A stretch of 60,758 bases of DNA from Lysobacteraceae bacterium (GCA_021604725.1 BQJN01000009.1:1-60758), one strand, 5' to 3'. Shown: positions 1 to 9,123, counted from the first letter of the stretch. Notes: a model not told the origin generated them from the sequence alone. Numbers and translations are program-made.

Positions 1-50
1 AATGGCACGCCGCAGGTGGCGAACGACCGCACAGGACGTGCGGGCTGGGG
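1..50 (+). repeat. Structured repeat, copy 1 (cut by window edge)
   Basis: The window opens inside a repeat that recurs at 60407-60536. The first 27 bases are identical to 60437-60463. They are followed by a hairpin with stem CCGCAC/GTGCGG (27-32 and 38-43) around the loop AGGAC, then GGGCTGGGG. The upstream half of the element, including one arm of its first hairpin, lies outside the window. No gene was recognised between here and position 205. Confidence 0.7.
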
Positions 51-204
51 CTACCTACAAAGCTCAATGGTTGCGCCATGGATGGCAACTCCACTCACCC
101 CCTACCTCGGTCATGCCCAGAGCAACTAACCGTCACTACGCAGAGTGAGCGGGCCAGTAGAGCGGTGCCTCAAACCTCACTCAACCCCCGCGTACCGGAC
201 CCCA

Positions 205-819
205 TCATCGCGACCCCGACCGCATCAACAACACACTCTTCTTCCACCCTTGCTTCAAAAACCAGGGCCTGAACGGCAGCATCGGCTTGCGGTAGGCAAA
301 TACTTCCGTTGCTGGCAGATTCCACGGAGGCAATCTCAAATCCAGGCAACGAAACCCGCCGGTCTGGGTGTCTTTGTTGGTGGTGGGACCTGAGGGATTT
401 ACGCAATTGATCAGCAAGGCATGTCGGAATTTCGACAGTTGTGGCAAAAAGCCTGCGATGGCCGTATCGCTCCAGTGCTGCAACACGTCCTTGACGATCA
501 AAAGGTCTGCTCCGGGCAGCTCGAAGCGGTGATCTTCGATCGCCTTGAAGGTCACGCTTGGTGCGCTAAAATGCCGCTGGTTTTTCGCAATCACACTACG
601 TGCTACGTCATAGCCGCGGTAATCAATTCCGGCCCAGTCAACAAGGCTCGAAAACTGCCAGTCACCGCAGCCAAGGTCAACAACCGACCGTATGCCGTGA
701 CGGGACAAGAAGTTTTGCAGGAAGGCTATATAGCCGACATTGTTTATGGCCAGTGAGCCTGCACCTGATCCATAGCCCCACACATTCCTCGCATAGATTT
801 CTTCGAAAATTGCTCGCAT
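205..819 (-). CDS. Class I SAM-dependent methyltransferase
   Basis: Predicted cytoplasmic S-adenosylmethionine-dependent methyltransferase. The sequence shows the SAM-binding motif I as VVDLGCGDWQF near the N-terminus, followed by an acidic strand end (DYRGYDVA) and a motif resembling IVKDVLQHW. This layout fits single-domain class I methyltransferases of about 200 residues that begin with an EIYARNVWG-like segment. The substrate cannot be told. ATG 819 is preceded by GCGGA; an upstream TTG at 840 is in frame but has no clear ribosome site. The gene is last on the minus strand after the heme-uptake genes, separated from the DUF6607 gene by 74 nt. The gap holds no obvious terminator, so co-transcription is possible but unproven. 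Confidence 0.75.
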   Translation of the reverse strand: MRAIFEEIYARNVWGYGSGAGSLAINNVGYIAFLQNFLSRHGIRSVVDLGCGDWQFSSLVDWAGIDYRGYDVARSVIAKNQRHFSAPSVTFKAIEDHRFELPGADLLIVKDVLQHWSDTAIAGFLPQLSKFRHALLINCVNPSGPTTNKDTQTGGFRCLDLRLPPWNLPATEVFAYRKPMLPFRPWFLKQGWKKSVLLMRSGSR

Positions 820-893
820 TCCGCGCTGCAGCCATGTCAATACACGGCTGCAGCGTAGAGCCTGAATCTGAGCGTATCCTGAGAAGCCCTTAA

Positions 894-2024
894 CTACATC
901 GAACTAGTCACTCGCGTATGTTCGCCTAGCAGCCTCTCAATTTGATTTGTTGCCACTTCAGAGCCCTCGCGAAACGCATCCGCCTGCTCAAAGGTCCCTT
1001 CAATAATAGGCATGCCGTCGACCTCCGTATTCAATACCAGAACGTGATCTGATTTCAGTCGATCGTTCCAGGCCTTTCGAACGAGTGCCCAATAGACTTG
1101 AGTGTCGGACCAGTAATCATAGGCAGGCTGGAAGTTGAAGCCGTCAATACGCCGATAATCATTGAAGCCAAACTCGCGTACCAGAGTTTCTGATTGGCCG
1201 TCTTTGCGGACCACCTTGGTGTTGTCTTGCTCATGGGTCCAGCCGTGCGCGGTGACGGTATGGCGGTTCTCGACATTCAAGGCGTTGTAGTCTTCGCGCA
1301 CCGTGTATTCGCGCCGCGGCAGAGGTCGCCAACTGCGGTCGCTGGTCCAGGTCGAAACCCCATATTTGTGCTTCCACTTGCCGGTGCCGCAATACCTTGG
1401 CGCATCCGACACTTCGAATACACACTGCGTCCACTGCCCCGCGACCTTGTCCTGCGGCAGGGACACCATGCTCCAGGTTTGGTCATCGCTGAACTCGAAG
1501 CGCTCGGTTGCTTGATAGTGCCAATCCTGTCGCCAGTGCTTGATCACCATGCCGTGCTCGGAAACCAATAGGTGCTGCAAAATGATCAAATCTGGTTGCT
1601 GCTCGACCACAACCACCGTCTCATAAGCACCGGTGATTTTGGGCTCATGTCGTTGGTAGCCTTGCTTGAGTATGACCGTCTCGTTGAAGTTGAAGTCAAC
1701 GCGGAACTCACCCTGCATGGCCAGTATCGCCAGACGGTCCTTTTCTTGCGCTGTGTTGCCACTGTTGATGGCGTAGAAATGGGTATTAGTGGTTTCTTCG
1801 AAGGACATTGGCGACTTGTTGGCAGCGTAGTCATCGCCGCTCTTGTCCGGCGACACGGTGGCGCAGCCCGCCAGGGTCAAGGAGGCGGCCCAGGCCAGAA
1901 TCGTCATCTTCTTCGATGCGCTTGGCGTGCCCGGTTTGGCGCAGCGTCGCTGCCGGCTTTTTGCACAAGCGAGACAATTTTGGCAAACGTGTTTCGAATG
2001 CGGGGTATTGCTTATTGGTTTCAT
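894..2024 (-). CDS. DUF6607 family protein, probable lipoprotein
   Basis: Resembles the DUF6607 family, envelope proteins of unknown function often found beside TonB-dependent heme receptors (family knowledge, from memory). The conserved part is rich in Trp and Tyr (for example HGWTHEQDN, PAYDYWSDTQVYW). A lipobox LAGC follows a short hydrophobic stretch, suggesting a lipoprotein. The start is uncertain. ATG 2024 lies 5 nt after the receptor stop and adds a 39-residue Cys/Lys/Arg-rich leader (CQNC, CAKSRQRRC). The internal ATG 1907 has a GAAGAAG ribosome site and begins right at the hydrophobic stretch, but without a positive n-region. Close spacing to the receptor indicates one operon, so a role in heme or iron handling is inferred. 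Confidence 0.72.
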   Translation of the reverse strand: MKPISNTPHSKHVCQNCLACAKSRQRRCAKPGTPSASKKMTILAWAASLTLAGCATVSPDKSGDDYAANKSPMSFEETTNTHFYAINSGNTAQEKDRLAILAMQGEFRVDFNFNETVILKQGYQRHEPKITGAYETVVVVEQQPDLIILQHLLVSEHGMVIKHWRQDWHYQATERFEFSDDQTWSMVSLPQDKVAGQWTQCVFEVSDAPRYCGTGKWKHKYGVSTWTSDRSWRPLPRREYTVREDYNALNVENRHTVTAHGWTHEQDNTKVVRKDGQSETLVREFGFNDYRRIDGFNFQPAYDYWSDTQVYWALVRKAWNDRLKSDHVLVLNTEVDGMPIIEGTFEQADAFREGSEVATNQIERLLGEHTRVTSSM

Positions 2025-2029
2025 CAGGA

Positions 2030-4219
2030 TCACCACTGATAGTCGATGGAAATGGAGGCATTAATGCCCGGTGCTTGCAGGCGCTGGACGGTACTTGAAT
2101 TGGCTGGGAGATCCGTCAGGTTGGCCTGGTTGTAATACGTCGTATCGAACAGATTGAAGATGCCGCCGCGCAGTCTTAAGTTTTCGTTGGGTCGCCAAAA
2201 GGCGGCGGCATCGGCCACCACGTAGCCGGGGGCCTGGAATACGTCGCCGTCACTGTTGTCCAGATCGTCGCGGCCAGATGCGCCGCGGGCCAACAGGCTG
2301 AGGCCCCAGTCTCGGTTTGTATCGGTGTAGTCAAAGCCGGCCACGGCAGAAAACGGCTCGACTGAGTTGACCGGTAGTCCGGTGTCCTGGTCTTCGCCAT
2401 TGGCCCAGGCGGCGCTGGACCTGAAACTCAAACCGGCTGGAAAAACCGACGGTGCCCAGGTCAGCGCGAATTCAGCGCCCTTGATATCCACTTGAGTCAG
2501 GTTCACTGACTGAAAGACCAGCAGTTGGTTGACTGGATCGAAGCCCACCACCTGAAACGATTCAATAAAGTTGTCATAGCGGTTGTCGTAAACCGACGCA
2601 CTGAAATCGACAGTTGAGCTACTTGTTCGCAGACCAAGCTCCAGACCCTGGCTTTGCTCAGACTTCAAGTCGGGGTTGGGAATGGCGGTATAGCCGAACT
2701 GGAAGTTGGTGAAACCAACGTTGACATCGTTATAGGGCGGTGCACGAAAGCCCTCGGCATATTGCGCATAGACCTGGGTATTGACGTTGATGTCCCAGAG
2801 CGCAGCCAGCTTTGGTGACAAGGCATCGTCATCCAGTGGCTGTGGTGTGATGCCGGGATTGTCGTCAGCGAAGATGGCGTCATTTTCAGGTGTCAGTTTG
2901 TAACGGTCGTAACGTAGCGCTGGAATCAGTCGAAAGCCTGAGTCGCCAAAAACAATCTCGTCCTGGATGAAGACCCCTAGTTGATCGGTTTCGGAGATCG
3001 GGAAATCGCGCACCGGGAAATTGTCTGGTCCAACCATGTTGCTTGTGTCGCCGGTGACCGGGTTGGTGCTACTGCCGTAGCGAATCTGTTCGGTATCGGT
3101 TCGTTCCCATTCGATACCGTACAACAGGCGATGGACCACGTTTGAACCAAACTCATTGCTGGCCAGCCACTCCAGGCCGGCATGGCGCTGGTCGAATTGG
3201 AAGGTGCGGTCGCGCAGGGTGGGGCTGAATTGTCCAGCGATGAAGGTCTCGCGGTCTTCGAACGTCCTTTGCTCGGTATTGCTGTCCTGCAGGTAAGCAC
3301 GCCAACGCATGTAACTGAAGCCGGCAAGGCCGTCACCGAATGCCTGCTCGAGACTGAGGCGCGTGCGTTGCGTTTGGTCGTCGCCCCTGACCGCATTGGT
3401 GGTGATGAGGTACGGGAAACCAAAGTCTTCGCTGAAGTCCTGAACACCAACCAGCGATTGCACATCCGTGTCAGCATTGCCCTGCAGGTAATCTAGCGTC
3501 AACTCGACTCCACCTTGCTCGGGCGTGCCCCAGATGGTCTTGGCCAACAGGCTGGTGCTGTCGCTATCGACTGGGTCGGCGAAACCGTTGTCGACCTCAT
3601 GGCCCTGACGGTAGTTGAGGCGAATCATGCCTGACAGGTCGTCATTGGCCCCAGCCGCTGTGAAGCTACCGCCGATGCCATCGTCGACCGAGTCGTAGTG
3701 ACCAGACACATCGAAGTATTGGTCCTTATCGGCAAGGTAGTCTTGCGGGTCGCGGGTGACAAAGCTGACCACGCCGCCGAGCGCATCGGAGCCGAACAAG
3801 GCGGATGAAGGACCACGCACCACCTCAACTTGCTTCAACTGATCGATATCAGCAAAGTTTCGGCTGGCGTTGGAAAAGCTGCCGATGGCGAAGGCATTGG
3901 GTACCGGGACGCCGTCCACCTCGGTGCGGACCCGGTTGCCTGACATGCCGCGAATGGTAATGCCCTGCAGGCCAAAGCGACTGCCTTGATAGCTCGACGA
4001 GATGCCCGGTTCGTAGCGAAACAAGTCAGCAATCGATCTTGCCAGCTCGCGGTCTATGCGCTCGCGGTCAATGACTGTCACCGTTGCGGCGATGTCGTCT
4101 TCGGTGGTCGGCTGTTTGGCCGCTTCTACCGTCAGCACCGCGAGCCGAGCAGGTGTTTGAATATGAGTGTCAGCGTCGGTGGCATAAAGCAGCGACGCCA
4201 TTGCAATCCAGTCCAGCAA
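2030..4219 (-). CDS. TonB-dependent heme/hemoglobin-type receptor
   Basis: Outer-membrane receptor for heme or a heme protein, powered by TonB-ExbBD. The sequence shows a plug domain at about residues 40-155 (VTVIDRERIDRE, IRGMSGNRVRTEVDGVPV, VEVVRGPSSALFGSDALGG) and a 22-strand-type barrel ending in the aromatic residue of IDYQW. It carries the FRAP box (FRAPPYNDVN) and NPDL box typical of heme receptors, but no His between them, where one usually lies. The start is TTG 4219: GAAGGAGAG sits 5-8 nt upstream, and the alternative ATG 4201 would remove half of the signal peptide. Fifth in the minus-strand iron locus, downstream of hemP and its Fur box, so Fur repression is likely. The exact ligand is inferred. 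Confidence 0.88.
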   Translation of the reverse strand: MLDWIAMASLLYATDADTHIQTPARLAVLTVEAAKQPTTEDDIAATVTVIDRERIDRELARSIADLFRYEPGISSSYQGSRFGLQGITIRGMSGNRVRTEVDGVPVPNAFAIGSFSNASRNFADIDQLKQVEVVRGPSSALFGSDALGGVVSFVTRDPQDYLADKDQYFDVSGHYDSVDDGIGGSFTAAGANDDLSGMIRLNYRQGHEVDNGFADPVDSDSTSLLAKTIWGTPEQGGVELTLDYLQGNADTDVQSLVGVQDFSEDFGFPYLITTNAVRGDDQTQRTRLSLEQAFGDGLAGFSYMRWRAYLQDSNTEQRTFEDRETFIAGQFSPTLRDRTFQFDQRHAGLEWLASNEFGSNVVHRLLYGIEWERTDTEQIRYGSSTNPVTGDTSNMVGPDNFPVRDFPISETDQLGVFIQDEIVFGDSGFRLIPALRYDRYKLTPENDAIFADDNPGITPQPLDDDALSPKLAALWDINVNTQVYAQYAEGFRAPPYNDVNVGFTNFQFGYTAIPNPDLKSEQSQGLELGLRTSSSTVDFSASVYDNRYDNFIESFQVVGFDPVNQLLVFQSVNLTQVDIKGAEFALTWAPSVFPAGLSFRSSAAWANGEDQDTGLPVNSVEPFSAVAGFDYTDTNRDWGLSLLARGASGRDDLDNSDGDVFQAPGYVVADAAAFWRPNENLRLRGGIFNLFDTTYYNQANLTDLPANSSTVQRLQAPGINASISIDYQW

Positions 4220-4307
4220 AGTATCTCTCCTTCAAAAGAGACGCGGGCTGGCTAGGAAATCCGTTGCTGGCTTGCGTTGGTTATGGAGGCTCGTAGAGCG
4301 AGTTTCG

Positions 4308-4472
4308 TTACTTGGTCAAAATGAGCTTGCCCTGGCGCGTCACACGCAAGGTGTAGACCTGATCTTGATGACGAATAAGTACCCGATTTTCTCCACCCAT
4401 TAGCGACTCTGCGGAGATCACTTTGGGTGGGCGAGTGCTTTGGCCAATCGAATTTTTCCTGGGCTCATTCAT
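4308..4472 (-). CDS. hemP: Hemin uptake protein HemP
   Basis: A 54-residue cytoplasmic protein. Its second half fits the HemP family: a short strand with VLIRHQDQVYTLRVTRQGK, then LILTK at the very C-terminus. HemP-type proteins are small and are encoded directly in front of heme receptors; in some proteobacteria they activate receptor expression (established for HmuP/HemP). It starts 16 nt after a perfect Fur-like palindrome and ends 88 nt before the receptor start. The gene is short enough to be missed by length filters. The ribosome site is weak, so transcription may start very close to the ATG. Confidence 0.88.
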   Translation of the reverse strand: MNEPRKNSIGQSTRPPKVISAESLMGGENRVLIRHQDQVYTLRVTRQGKLILTK

Positions 4473-4488
4473 AGTGCCGGCAGGTTAA

Positions 4489-4509
4489 TGCAAATGATTC
4501 GCATTTGCA
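4489..4509 (-). promoter_or_regulatory. Fur box upstream of hemP
   Basis: A 21-nt inverted repeat, TGCAAATG-ATTCG-CATTTGCA, perfect in both 8-nt arms. It matches the size and the AATGAT/ATCATT style of gammaproteobacterial Fur boxes and lies just upstream of hemP and the receptor, where iron-dependent repression is expected. Fur binding itself is inferred. Confidence 0.75.
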
Positions 4510-4518
4510 ACTGTCGAT

Positions 4519-5241
4519 TCAGAGAGCCTTGGACATGCCTTCGATCTCTGCGGCAATCCTGGCCATATGCTCACTGTCGAAAGAAACATGAGACGGCGGC
4601 ACCAGACCAGGCCAGGCCGTTTTCAGCGTATTTATCTGCTGCAAGGCATGGTCAACAGCAACGTTTTCTGCAGATCCTGCTTCGGCTGAAATGGACTTGA
4701 GGATCTGCTTGGCCACTTCAGTAAAGCCATAGGCATCCTGGTACTCATGCGGCATCGTCGTTACGCCATCGACAATGCCCTCGTTGTACTCGTCGTACGC
4801 TGTGCGCAAAAGCTCAGCGACACGCTGAAACTGCATGCTGGCGAGGGTGTAGCTGGGCGCGCCCTGTTCGGCAACTGATATCGCGTAGACCAACTGTTGA
4901 TAGGCTTCATTGACGACGATCGGTGATTGGTCATCTTCAACAGCAGAGGCCAATTGCTCAAGCTCACTGGCGAAGTCGACATGTCCTCGAGCAACAAATG
5001 CCGGCTCAAGACTGGCGTAGAGCTCACTCTTCGGGTGCTTCATGTGGGTTTTAGATGCCGCACGGAAGCCTTCGTCGTAGAGCGCCTTGCCCACGAACAG
5101 GTGGCCACGCATCAGACCCAACTGAGTCAGATAAGCCAGGTCGTCAATTGCCGGATCGGTGGCTTTTTCGGTGCTGGTGCTGCAGCCGGTGATGGCAAGG
5201 ATGGCCACCCCGAGAACAAGGGCGCGGACGTGGGAAAGCAT
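4519..5241 (-). CDS. Putative lipoprotein of the heme-uptake locus
   Basis: Not recognised as a named family. The protein begins with a lipoprotein signal peptide (ALVLGVAILAITGC, lipobox ITGC) and continues as an apparently all-helical domain of about 220 residues rich in Ala, Glu and Leu. The DNA shows ATG 5241 as the true start; the in-frame upstream codon is only TTG. A GAGG motif lies upstream. It is flanked by Fur-like palindromes on both sides (5283-5301 upstream, 4489-4509 downstream), so it is probably iron-regulated and acts in the periplasm, perhaps in iron or heme binding. That role is inference from position. Confidence 0.6.
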   Translation of the reverse strand: MLSHVRALVLGVAILAITGCSTSTEKATDPAIDDLAYLTQLGLMRGHLFVGKALYDEGFRAASKTHMKHPKSELYASLEPAFVARGHVDFASELEQLASAVEDDQSPIVVNEAYQQLVYAISVAEQGAPSYTLASMQFQRVAELLRTAYDEYNEGIVDGVTTMPHEYQDAYGFTEVAKQILKSISAEAGSAENVAVDHALQQINTLKTAWPGLVPPSHVSFDSEHMARIAAEIEGMSKAL

Positions 5242-5282
5242 GATGAGCAAACCTCAGTGCGAAGAGAAACCTGGACGTTAAC

Positions 5283-5301
5283 GCAATCGATTCTCATTCG
5301 C
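5283..5301 (-). promoter_or_regulatory. Fur-box-like site upstream of the lipoprotein gene
   Basis: On the minus strand this reads GCGAATGAGAATCGATTGC, an imperfect palindrome of the Fur type (GAATGAGAAT core). It sits 42 nt before the lipoprotein start. Together with the site at 4489-4509 it suggests two iron-controlled promoters in the locus. Confidence 0.55.
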
Positions 5302-5327
5302 AACCGAGGCCGCTCACCGAAGCAAAG

Positions 5328-6554
5328 CTATTTGCGCCGCATCGGTTGGCGCTGCCAATAGGTCAAACTGCGCCATAGCCATTCCATTGGTCCGAAGCGA
5401 TATTTGCTCAGCCAAATAGGTGAATAGATGAGCTGCGCAATCCAGATCGCAGCCACCACCAGTATCTGCTGCCACCGCTCCAGTTCACCGATCAGGCCGA
5501 AGCCAACGCCAAAAAACACCAGGCTGCACAGGATCGATTGCATCAGGTAGTTGGTGAACGCCATTTGGCCGACCGCAGACAAGCGCTGTTGCAGCCAGGT
5601 GGCGACACCGTTATTGATCAACAGTGACCACAAGCCAACGTAGGCCAGGGCAACACCGATACTGCCCCAGTAGTTGAATTGGCCGCCACCAAACATGGAA
5701 TCTTGAAGGCGCCAGTCGTGCTCGAAGTTGTACCAGATTCCGTAGGCTACCAGCGGCAAACCTAGCGTAAAGCCAATCACCATCATTTTCTTGTAGGTTT
5801 TTGGCTGCGCCTTGCCCTGCAACACGCCCCACTTGTACAGGGCCATGCCCAATAGCATCATGCCCGCCGCTCGCCACAGGAAGTAGGTCAAAAACACGTA
5901 GCTCTGCAGAAAGGCCGTTTCGGCAGATCGGACCGCCCATTGTTCGCTCAAACTGCCAGTCAAACCGGCAATGGTCGCGGCCATCGCCTCATCGGTGGGT
6001 GACCAGGATTCGGCCATACTCGCAATGGCTTCGTCTGGAAAGTGCGGCAGGGACAGCTGCATGAACATCGACCAGGCAAACGGTATGGACAGTAAGATGA
6101 TGGCCAGGATGACCAGTGTTCGCGGCGACTTGTTACGCAGAGGAAACAACAACATGCCTGCCAGCGCGTAGGTATAGAGAATATCGCCGTACCAGATCAG
6201 ATAACCGTGCATCAATCCGAACAGCAACAGCCAACTCATGCGCCGGTAGTGCAGCCCGCCCGCCTTGCCAAGCTTGGCCTCCGCCCGCTCAGCGAACAAA
6301 CATATCCCGGCACCAAAAAGTAACGAGAAGATCGCCATGAATTTCTGATCAGCCAGCAGGTTGGACAGGTTCCAAACCCACAGGTTGATGCCGCTAAGGT
6401 CGCCGAATGACGTCGGGTTCAGATAGGCCGACGAAGGCATCGCAAAGGACTGGATATTCATCACCAGAATGCCTAGCAATGCAAAGCCCCGAATGATGTC
6501 CAGGTTGTGCAGACGCTGTTGCTGCGCAACCGGCGCAGTCGCTTGATCGTTCAT
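5328..6554 (-). CDS. DUF418 domain-containing membrane protein
   Basis: Multi-pass inner-membrane protein of the DUF418/YeiB family. It opens with the family signature RLHNLDIIRGFALLGILVMN, has about ten hydrophobic segments, and ends with the DUF418 region (FTNYLMQSILCSLVFF, then FGPMEWLWRSLTYW). Members are thought to be transporters or acyltransferase-like proteins, but no activity is established. ATG 6554 is chosen because GGGGAAC precedes it; the in-frame TTG at 6584 is less likely. The Fur-like site between this gene and the lipoprotein gene argues that it may be a separate transcription unit. Confidence 0.85.
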   Translation of the reverse strand: MNDQATAPVAQQQRLHNLDIIRGFALLGILVMNIQSFAMPSSAYLNPTSFGDLSGINLWVWNLSNLLADQKFMAIFSLLFGAGICLFAERAEAKLGKAGGLHYRRMSWLLLFGLMHGYLIWYGDILYTYALAGMLLFPLRNKSPRTLVILAIILLSIPFAWSMFMQLSLPHFPDEAIASMAESWSPTDEAMAATIAGLTGSLSEQWAVRSAETAFLQSYVFLTYFLWRAAGMMLLGMALYKWGVLQGKAQPKTYKKMMVIGFTLGLPLVAYGIWYNFEHDWRLQDSMFGGGQFNYWGSIGVALAYVGLWSLLINNGVATWLQQRLSAVGQMAFTNYLMQSILCSLVFFGVGFGLIGELERWQQILVVAAIWIAQLIYSPIWLSKYRFGPMEWLWRSLTYWQRQPMRRK

Positions 6555-6689
6555 TGTGTTCCCCAGGTTTTTCAGTGTTCCCAAGTACAGTCTGCGGCTT
6601 TTTCCGACTCAGGTCTTGTCCCTAGAGTCACGAAATTCACATTAGATTTGTCATGTCTTGACGCGCTCTGAGCTGTTTATCAACAACGC

Positions 6690-6912
6690 TGATCCGAACT
6701 CTCACTCTCTCCCCCACGTCATTCCCGACTTGATCCAAAGTCTCAGACTCCCACACCTCGTCATTCCTGGCTTCATCCGAAGTCTCACACTCCCCAACCA
6801 CGTCATTCCGGACTTGATCCGGAATCCACGGGCTGCGAGCTCGCAGCCTAAGCTGGCACTGCTTCTGGATTCCGGGTCCAGGCCCGGAATGACAATGGTG
6901 ATAGGCCCGGAA
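6690..6912. repeat. REP-like repeat array upstream of the M48 gene
   Basis: This fills most of the 528-nt gap 6555-7082. It holds short units of the type CGTCATTCCNGACTTGATCC spaced about 41 nt apart, and one complete inverted-repeat element. Inside it, 6791-6893 is a 103-nt segment repeated at 9021-9123 with one mismatch. It contains the 18-bp perfect palindrome GGCTGCGAGCTCGCAGCC. Apparent reading frames here are translations of the repeat and are not genes. Confidence 0.85.
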
Positions 6913-7082
6913 TGACGCAATTGGCGGTTCGTACGACGCATTCGGGCTCATGGATGGCAAGTTGAGGTCCGAATTTTTAGTCGAGCCTACTATCGACAAT
7001 GCGCGCTCACGGTATAGGGCTTGTTCGACCACCCCATGTTTGCTTAATATTAGGCCGAGTCATGGAAGGAGATAACAAACTC

Positions 7083-8939
7083 ATGGAGAACCTGGAAAAA
7101 AGTGCCGCGCGTGCCTCGAAGCTACAACAGCTGGCGCAAACCAACCCTACTCGCTACAAAATTCAGTTGACCCTGTTGTCGGCATTTGGATATGCGTTCA
7201 TCTTGGCCACCTTATTGATTGGTCTGGCCTGTTCCGTTGGCTTGATCGCTGCGATCATATTCACCAAAAATGTCTGGGTTTTGAAATTCGCCGGCAAACT
7301 GGCGTTTGTTCCGCTAGTGCTCTCGTTCGTCATATTCAAGGCCTTGCTCACGCGCATCCAAGCGCCCGAAGGTGAGCGAGTGACGGCCAAAACAGCGCCG
7401 CAATTGTTCAACGCAATTAGAGATGTTGAAAAGAAAGTAGGCTCTAAGAAAGTCGACCGAGTGTTGCTAACCAACGATTTCAACGCAGCCGTCGTCAGCG
7501 TTCCGCGCTTGGGTGTGTTGGGGTGGCATCGGCGCTATCTGCTGTTGGGGGTGCCACTGCTGGCTAGCCTCAGTGAGCATGAATTTCGCTCAGTATTGGC
7601 TCATGAGTGCGGCCACCTTTTGAACAACCATGCGCGCTTCGGCAACTGGATCTATCGTCAGCGCCAAAGCTGGATGCGTTTGATGGTCAGCCTGGAACGG
7701 CAGCGCAGCGCCTTGACTAGCTGGTTTGCGGCGTTTTTTAACTGGTACGCACCGTACTTCAATGCGTACAGTTTTGCGCTGGCTCAGGCCAATGAGTACG
7801 AGGCCGATCGAGCCGCTGCCGAGGCGGAGGGGTCGGCGGTCACTGCCTCGGCTCTAACCAAGGTTTATGTCTTTAGCCATTGGCTGAACCAGCGCTACTG
7901 GCCGTCGCTGTTTGCTACGGCCGCCCATGTCGAACACCCACCGGCGGGCGCCCTGTCAAACTCCATTGCAGAGCTCAAGCATATTGAGCCAGAACAGCTG
8001 GTAGAACTGCATGATCAAACTCTGGCAGAAACTACTGGCACCGAAGATACCCATCCTAGCCTCAAGGATAGAGTGACTGCGCTGGGCGCCAGCAGTACGC
8101 CACCATCGGTTGCTGAGCAAAGTGCGCTTGAGGTTTTGTTGCCGCAGCAGGGGCAGGAACTGCTGAGCAACTACGATGAGGCCTGGGCCGAATCGGTTGC
8201 GCCTGAATGGCAAGCTCACCACCAGCAGATGAAGGAACTTGTCCAAACGCGACAGCGCCTTATCGACAAACAGCAGCAAGCTGCTCTGTCGGTAGATGAG
8301 CTATTGGAGCTGGCCAGTGCGACCGAAGCACTGGACCAACCGGCGGCTGCGGTCGCGGTGTACGAGGAGGTATTGGCTGAGGACAGCAACAATGCCATGG
8401 CCTTGTTCTCCTGCGGCAGGTTGCGGCTCACCGAAGGCGATGAAAGTGGGGTCGAAATGATCCAGCAGGCGGCCACCCTGGACAAGGACGCGCAAGTAGC
8501 CGCCGCCCAGTTGCTGTATGGCTACCATATGAGCCGAGGCGAACACGCAGAAGCACAAGCTCACCTTGATGCGCTGCAGAGTCACGCGGCTTCGCAACAA
8601 GCTCTGCAACAAAAGTGGGCCAAGATCAGCAAGAAGGATCACTTCGAAACGCATGGGTTGGGTTCGCCCGAGGTGACGGCGTTCGCAAAAGATCTAAGTT
8701 CCGTCAAACATCTGAAGAAAGCATGGCTGGCCAGGAAAGTCATCGCAGACCACCCCGACGCCCTGGTCTTTGTTTTGATGATCCGGCTGGGTGGATTTAT
8801 TGTCGACGAAGATGTGGTTTTGAATGACATCGTCGATCGCGCCGGCCAGCATCTCGGGTTCGTGGTAGTGCTTAAGGTCAATGACAATCGCCCCATCTTG
8901 CGCAAGATTATTGATCTTGAGGGTGCGCAAGTGGTTTAG
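7083..8939 (+). CDS. M48 family membrane metalloprotease with C-terminal TPR-like region
   Basis: Zinc metallopeptidase of the M48 (HtpX/Ste24/Oma1-like) class. The motif HECGH at residues 174-178 gives the two His ligands and catalytic Glu, and NEYEAD (238-242) supplies the third ligand, E238. Two hydrophobic segments at about 25-80 precede the catalytic domain, so it is membrane-anchored. The region after about residue 320 is alpha-helical with TPR-like repeats (AVAVYEEVLAEDSNNAMALF). Length is 618 residues, about twice a bare HtpX, because of this tail. Start ATG 7083 follows AAGGAG; in-frame ATG 7062 and an upstream start are possible. It is flanked by nearly identical repeats and lies just upstream of the caspase operon. 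A quality-control role is inferred from the family. Confidence 0.85.
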   Translation: MENLEKSAARASKLQQLAQTNPTRYKIQLTLLSAFGYAFILATLLIGLACSVGLIAAIIFTKNVWVLKFAGKLAFVPLVLSFVIFKALLTRIQAPEGERVTAKTAPQLFNAIRDVEKKVGSKKVDRVLLTNDFNAAVVSVPRLGVLGWHRRYLLLGVPLLASLSEHEFRSVLAHECGHLLNNHARFGNWIYRQRQSWMRLMVSLERQRSALTSWFAAFFNWYAPYFNAYSFALAQANEYEADRAAAEAEGSAVTASALTKVYVFSHWLNQRYWPSLFATAAHVEHPPAGALSNSIAELKHIEPEQLVELHDQTLAETTGTEDTHPSLKDRVTALGASSTPPSVAEQSALEVLLPQQGQELLSNYDEAWAESVAPEWQAHHQQMKELVQTRQRLIDKQQQAALSVDELLELASATEALDQPAAAVAVYEEVLAEDSNNAMALFSCGRLRLTEGDESGVEMIQQAATLDKDAQVAAAQLLYGYHMSRGEHAEAQAHLDALQSHAASQQALQQKWAKISKKDHFETHGLGSPEVTAFAKDLSSVKHLKKAWLARKVIADHPDALVFVLMIRLGGFIVDEDVVLNDIVDRAGQHLGFVVVLKVNDNRPILRKIIDLEGAQVV

Positions 8940-8957
8940 GTGCGCTATTTCTTAAGA

Positions 8958-9123
8958 ACGCTGACCCGAACTCTCACGCTATCCCCAACGTCATTCCGGA
9001 CTTGATCCGAAGTCTCAGACTCCCCAACCACGTCATTCCGGACTTGATCCGGAATCCACGGGCTGCGAACTCGCAGCCTAAGCTGGCACTGCTTCTGGAT
9101 TCCGGGTCCAGGCCCGGAATGAC
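8958..9123. repeat. REP-like repeat array, second copy
   Basis: Second copy of the element at 6690-6912, with one 41-nt unit fewer. Positions 9021-9123 match 6791-6893 in 102 of 103 bases. The outer arms (GTCATTCCGG... and ...CCCGGAATGAC) are inverted repeats, so the transcript can fold into a long hairpin. A reading frame runs through it into the caspase gene but is not part of that gene. Confidence 0.85.

Noticed and set aside
6637-7032. Overlapping open frames on both strands between the DUF418 and M48 genes
   Set aside because: They read through the palindromic repeat, with translations such as HSGPGPGIQ and VIPDLIRNP, which are typical of repeat-derived false genes.
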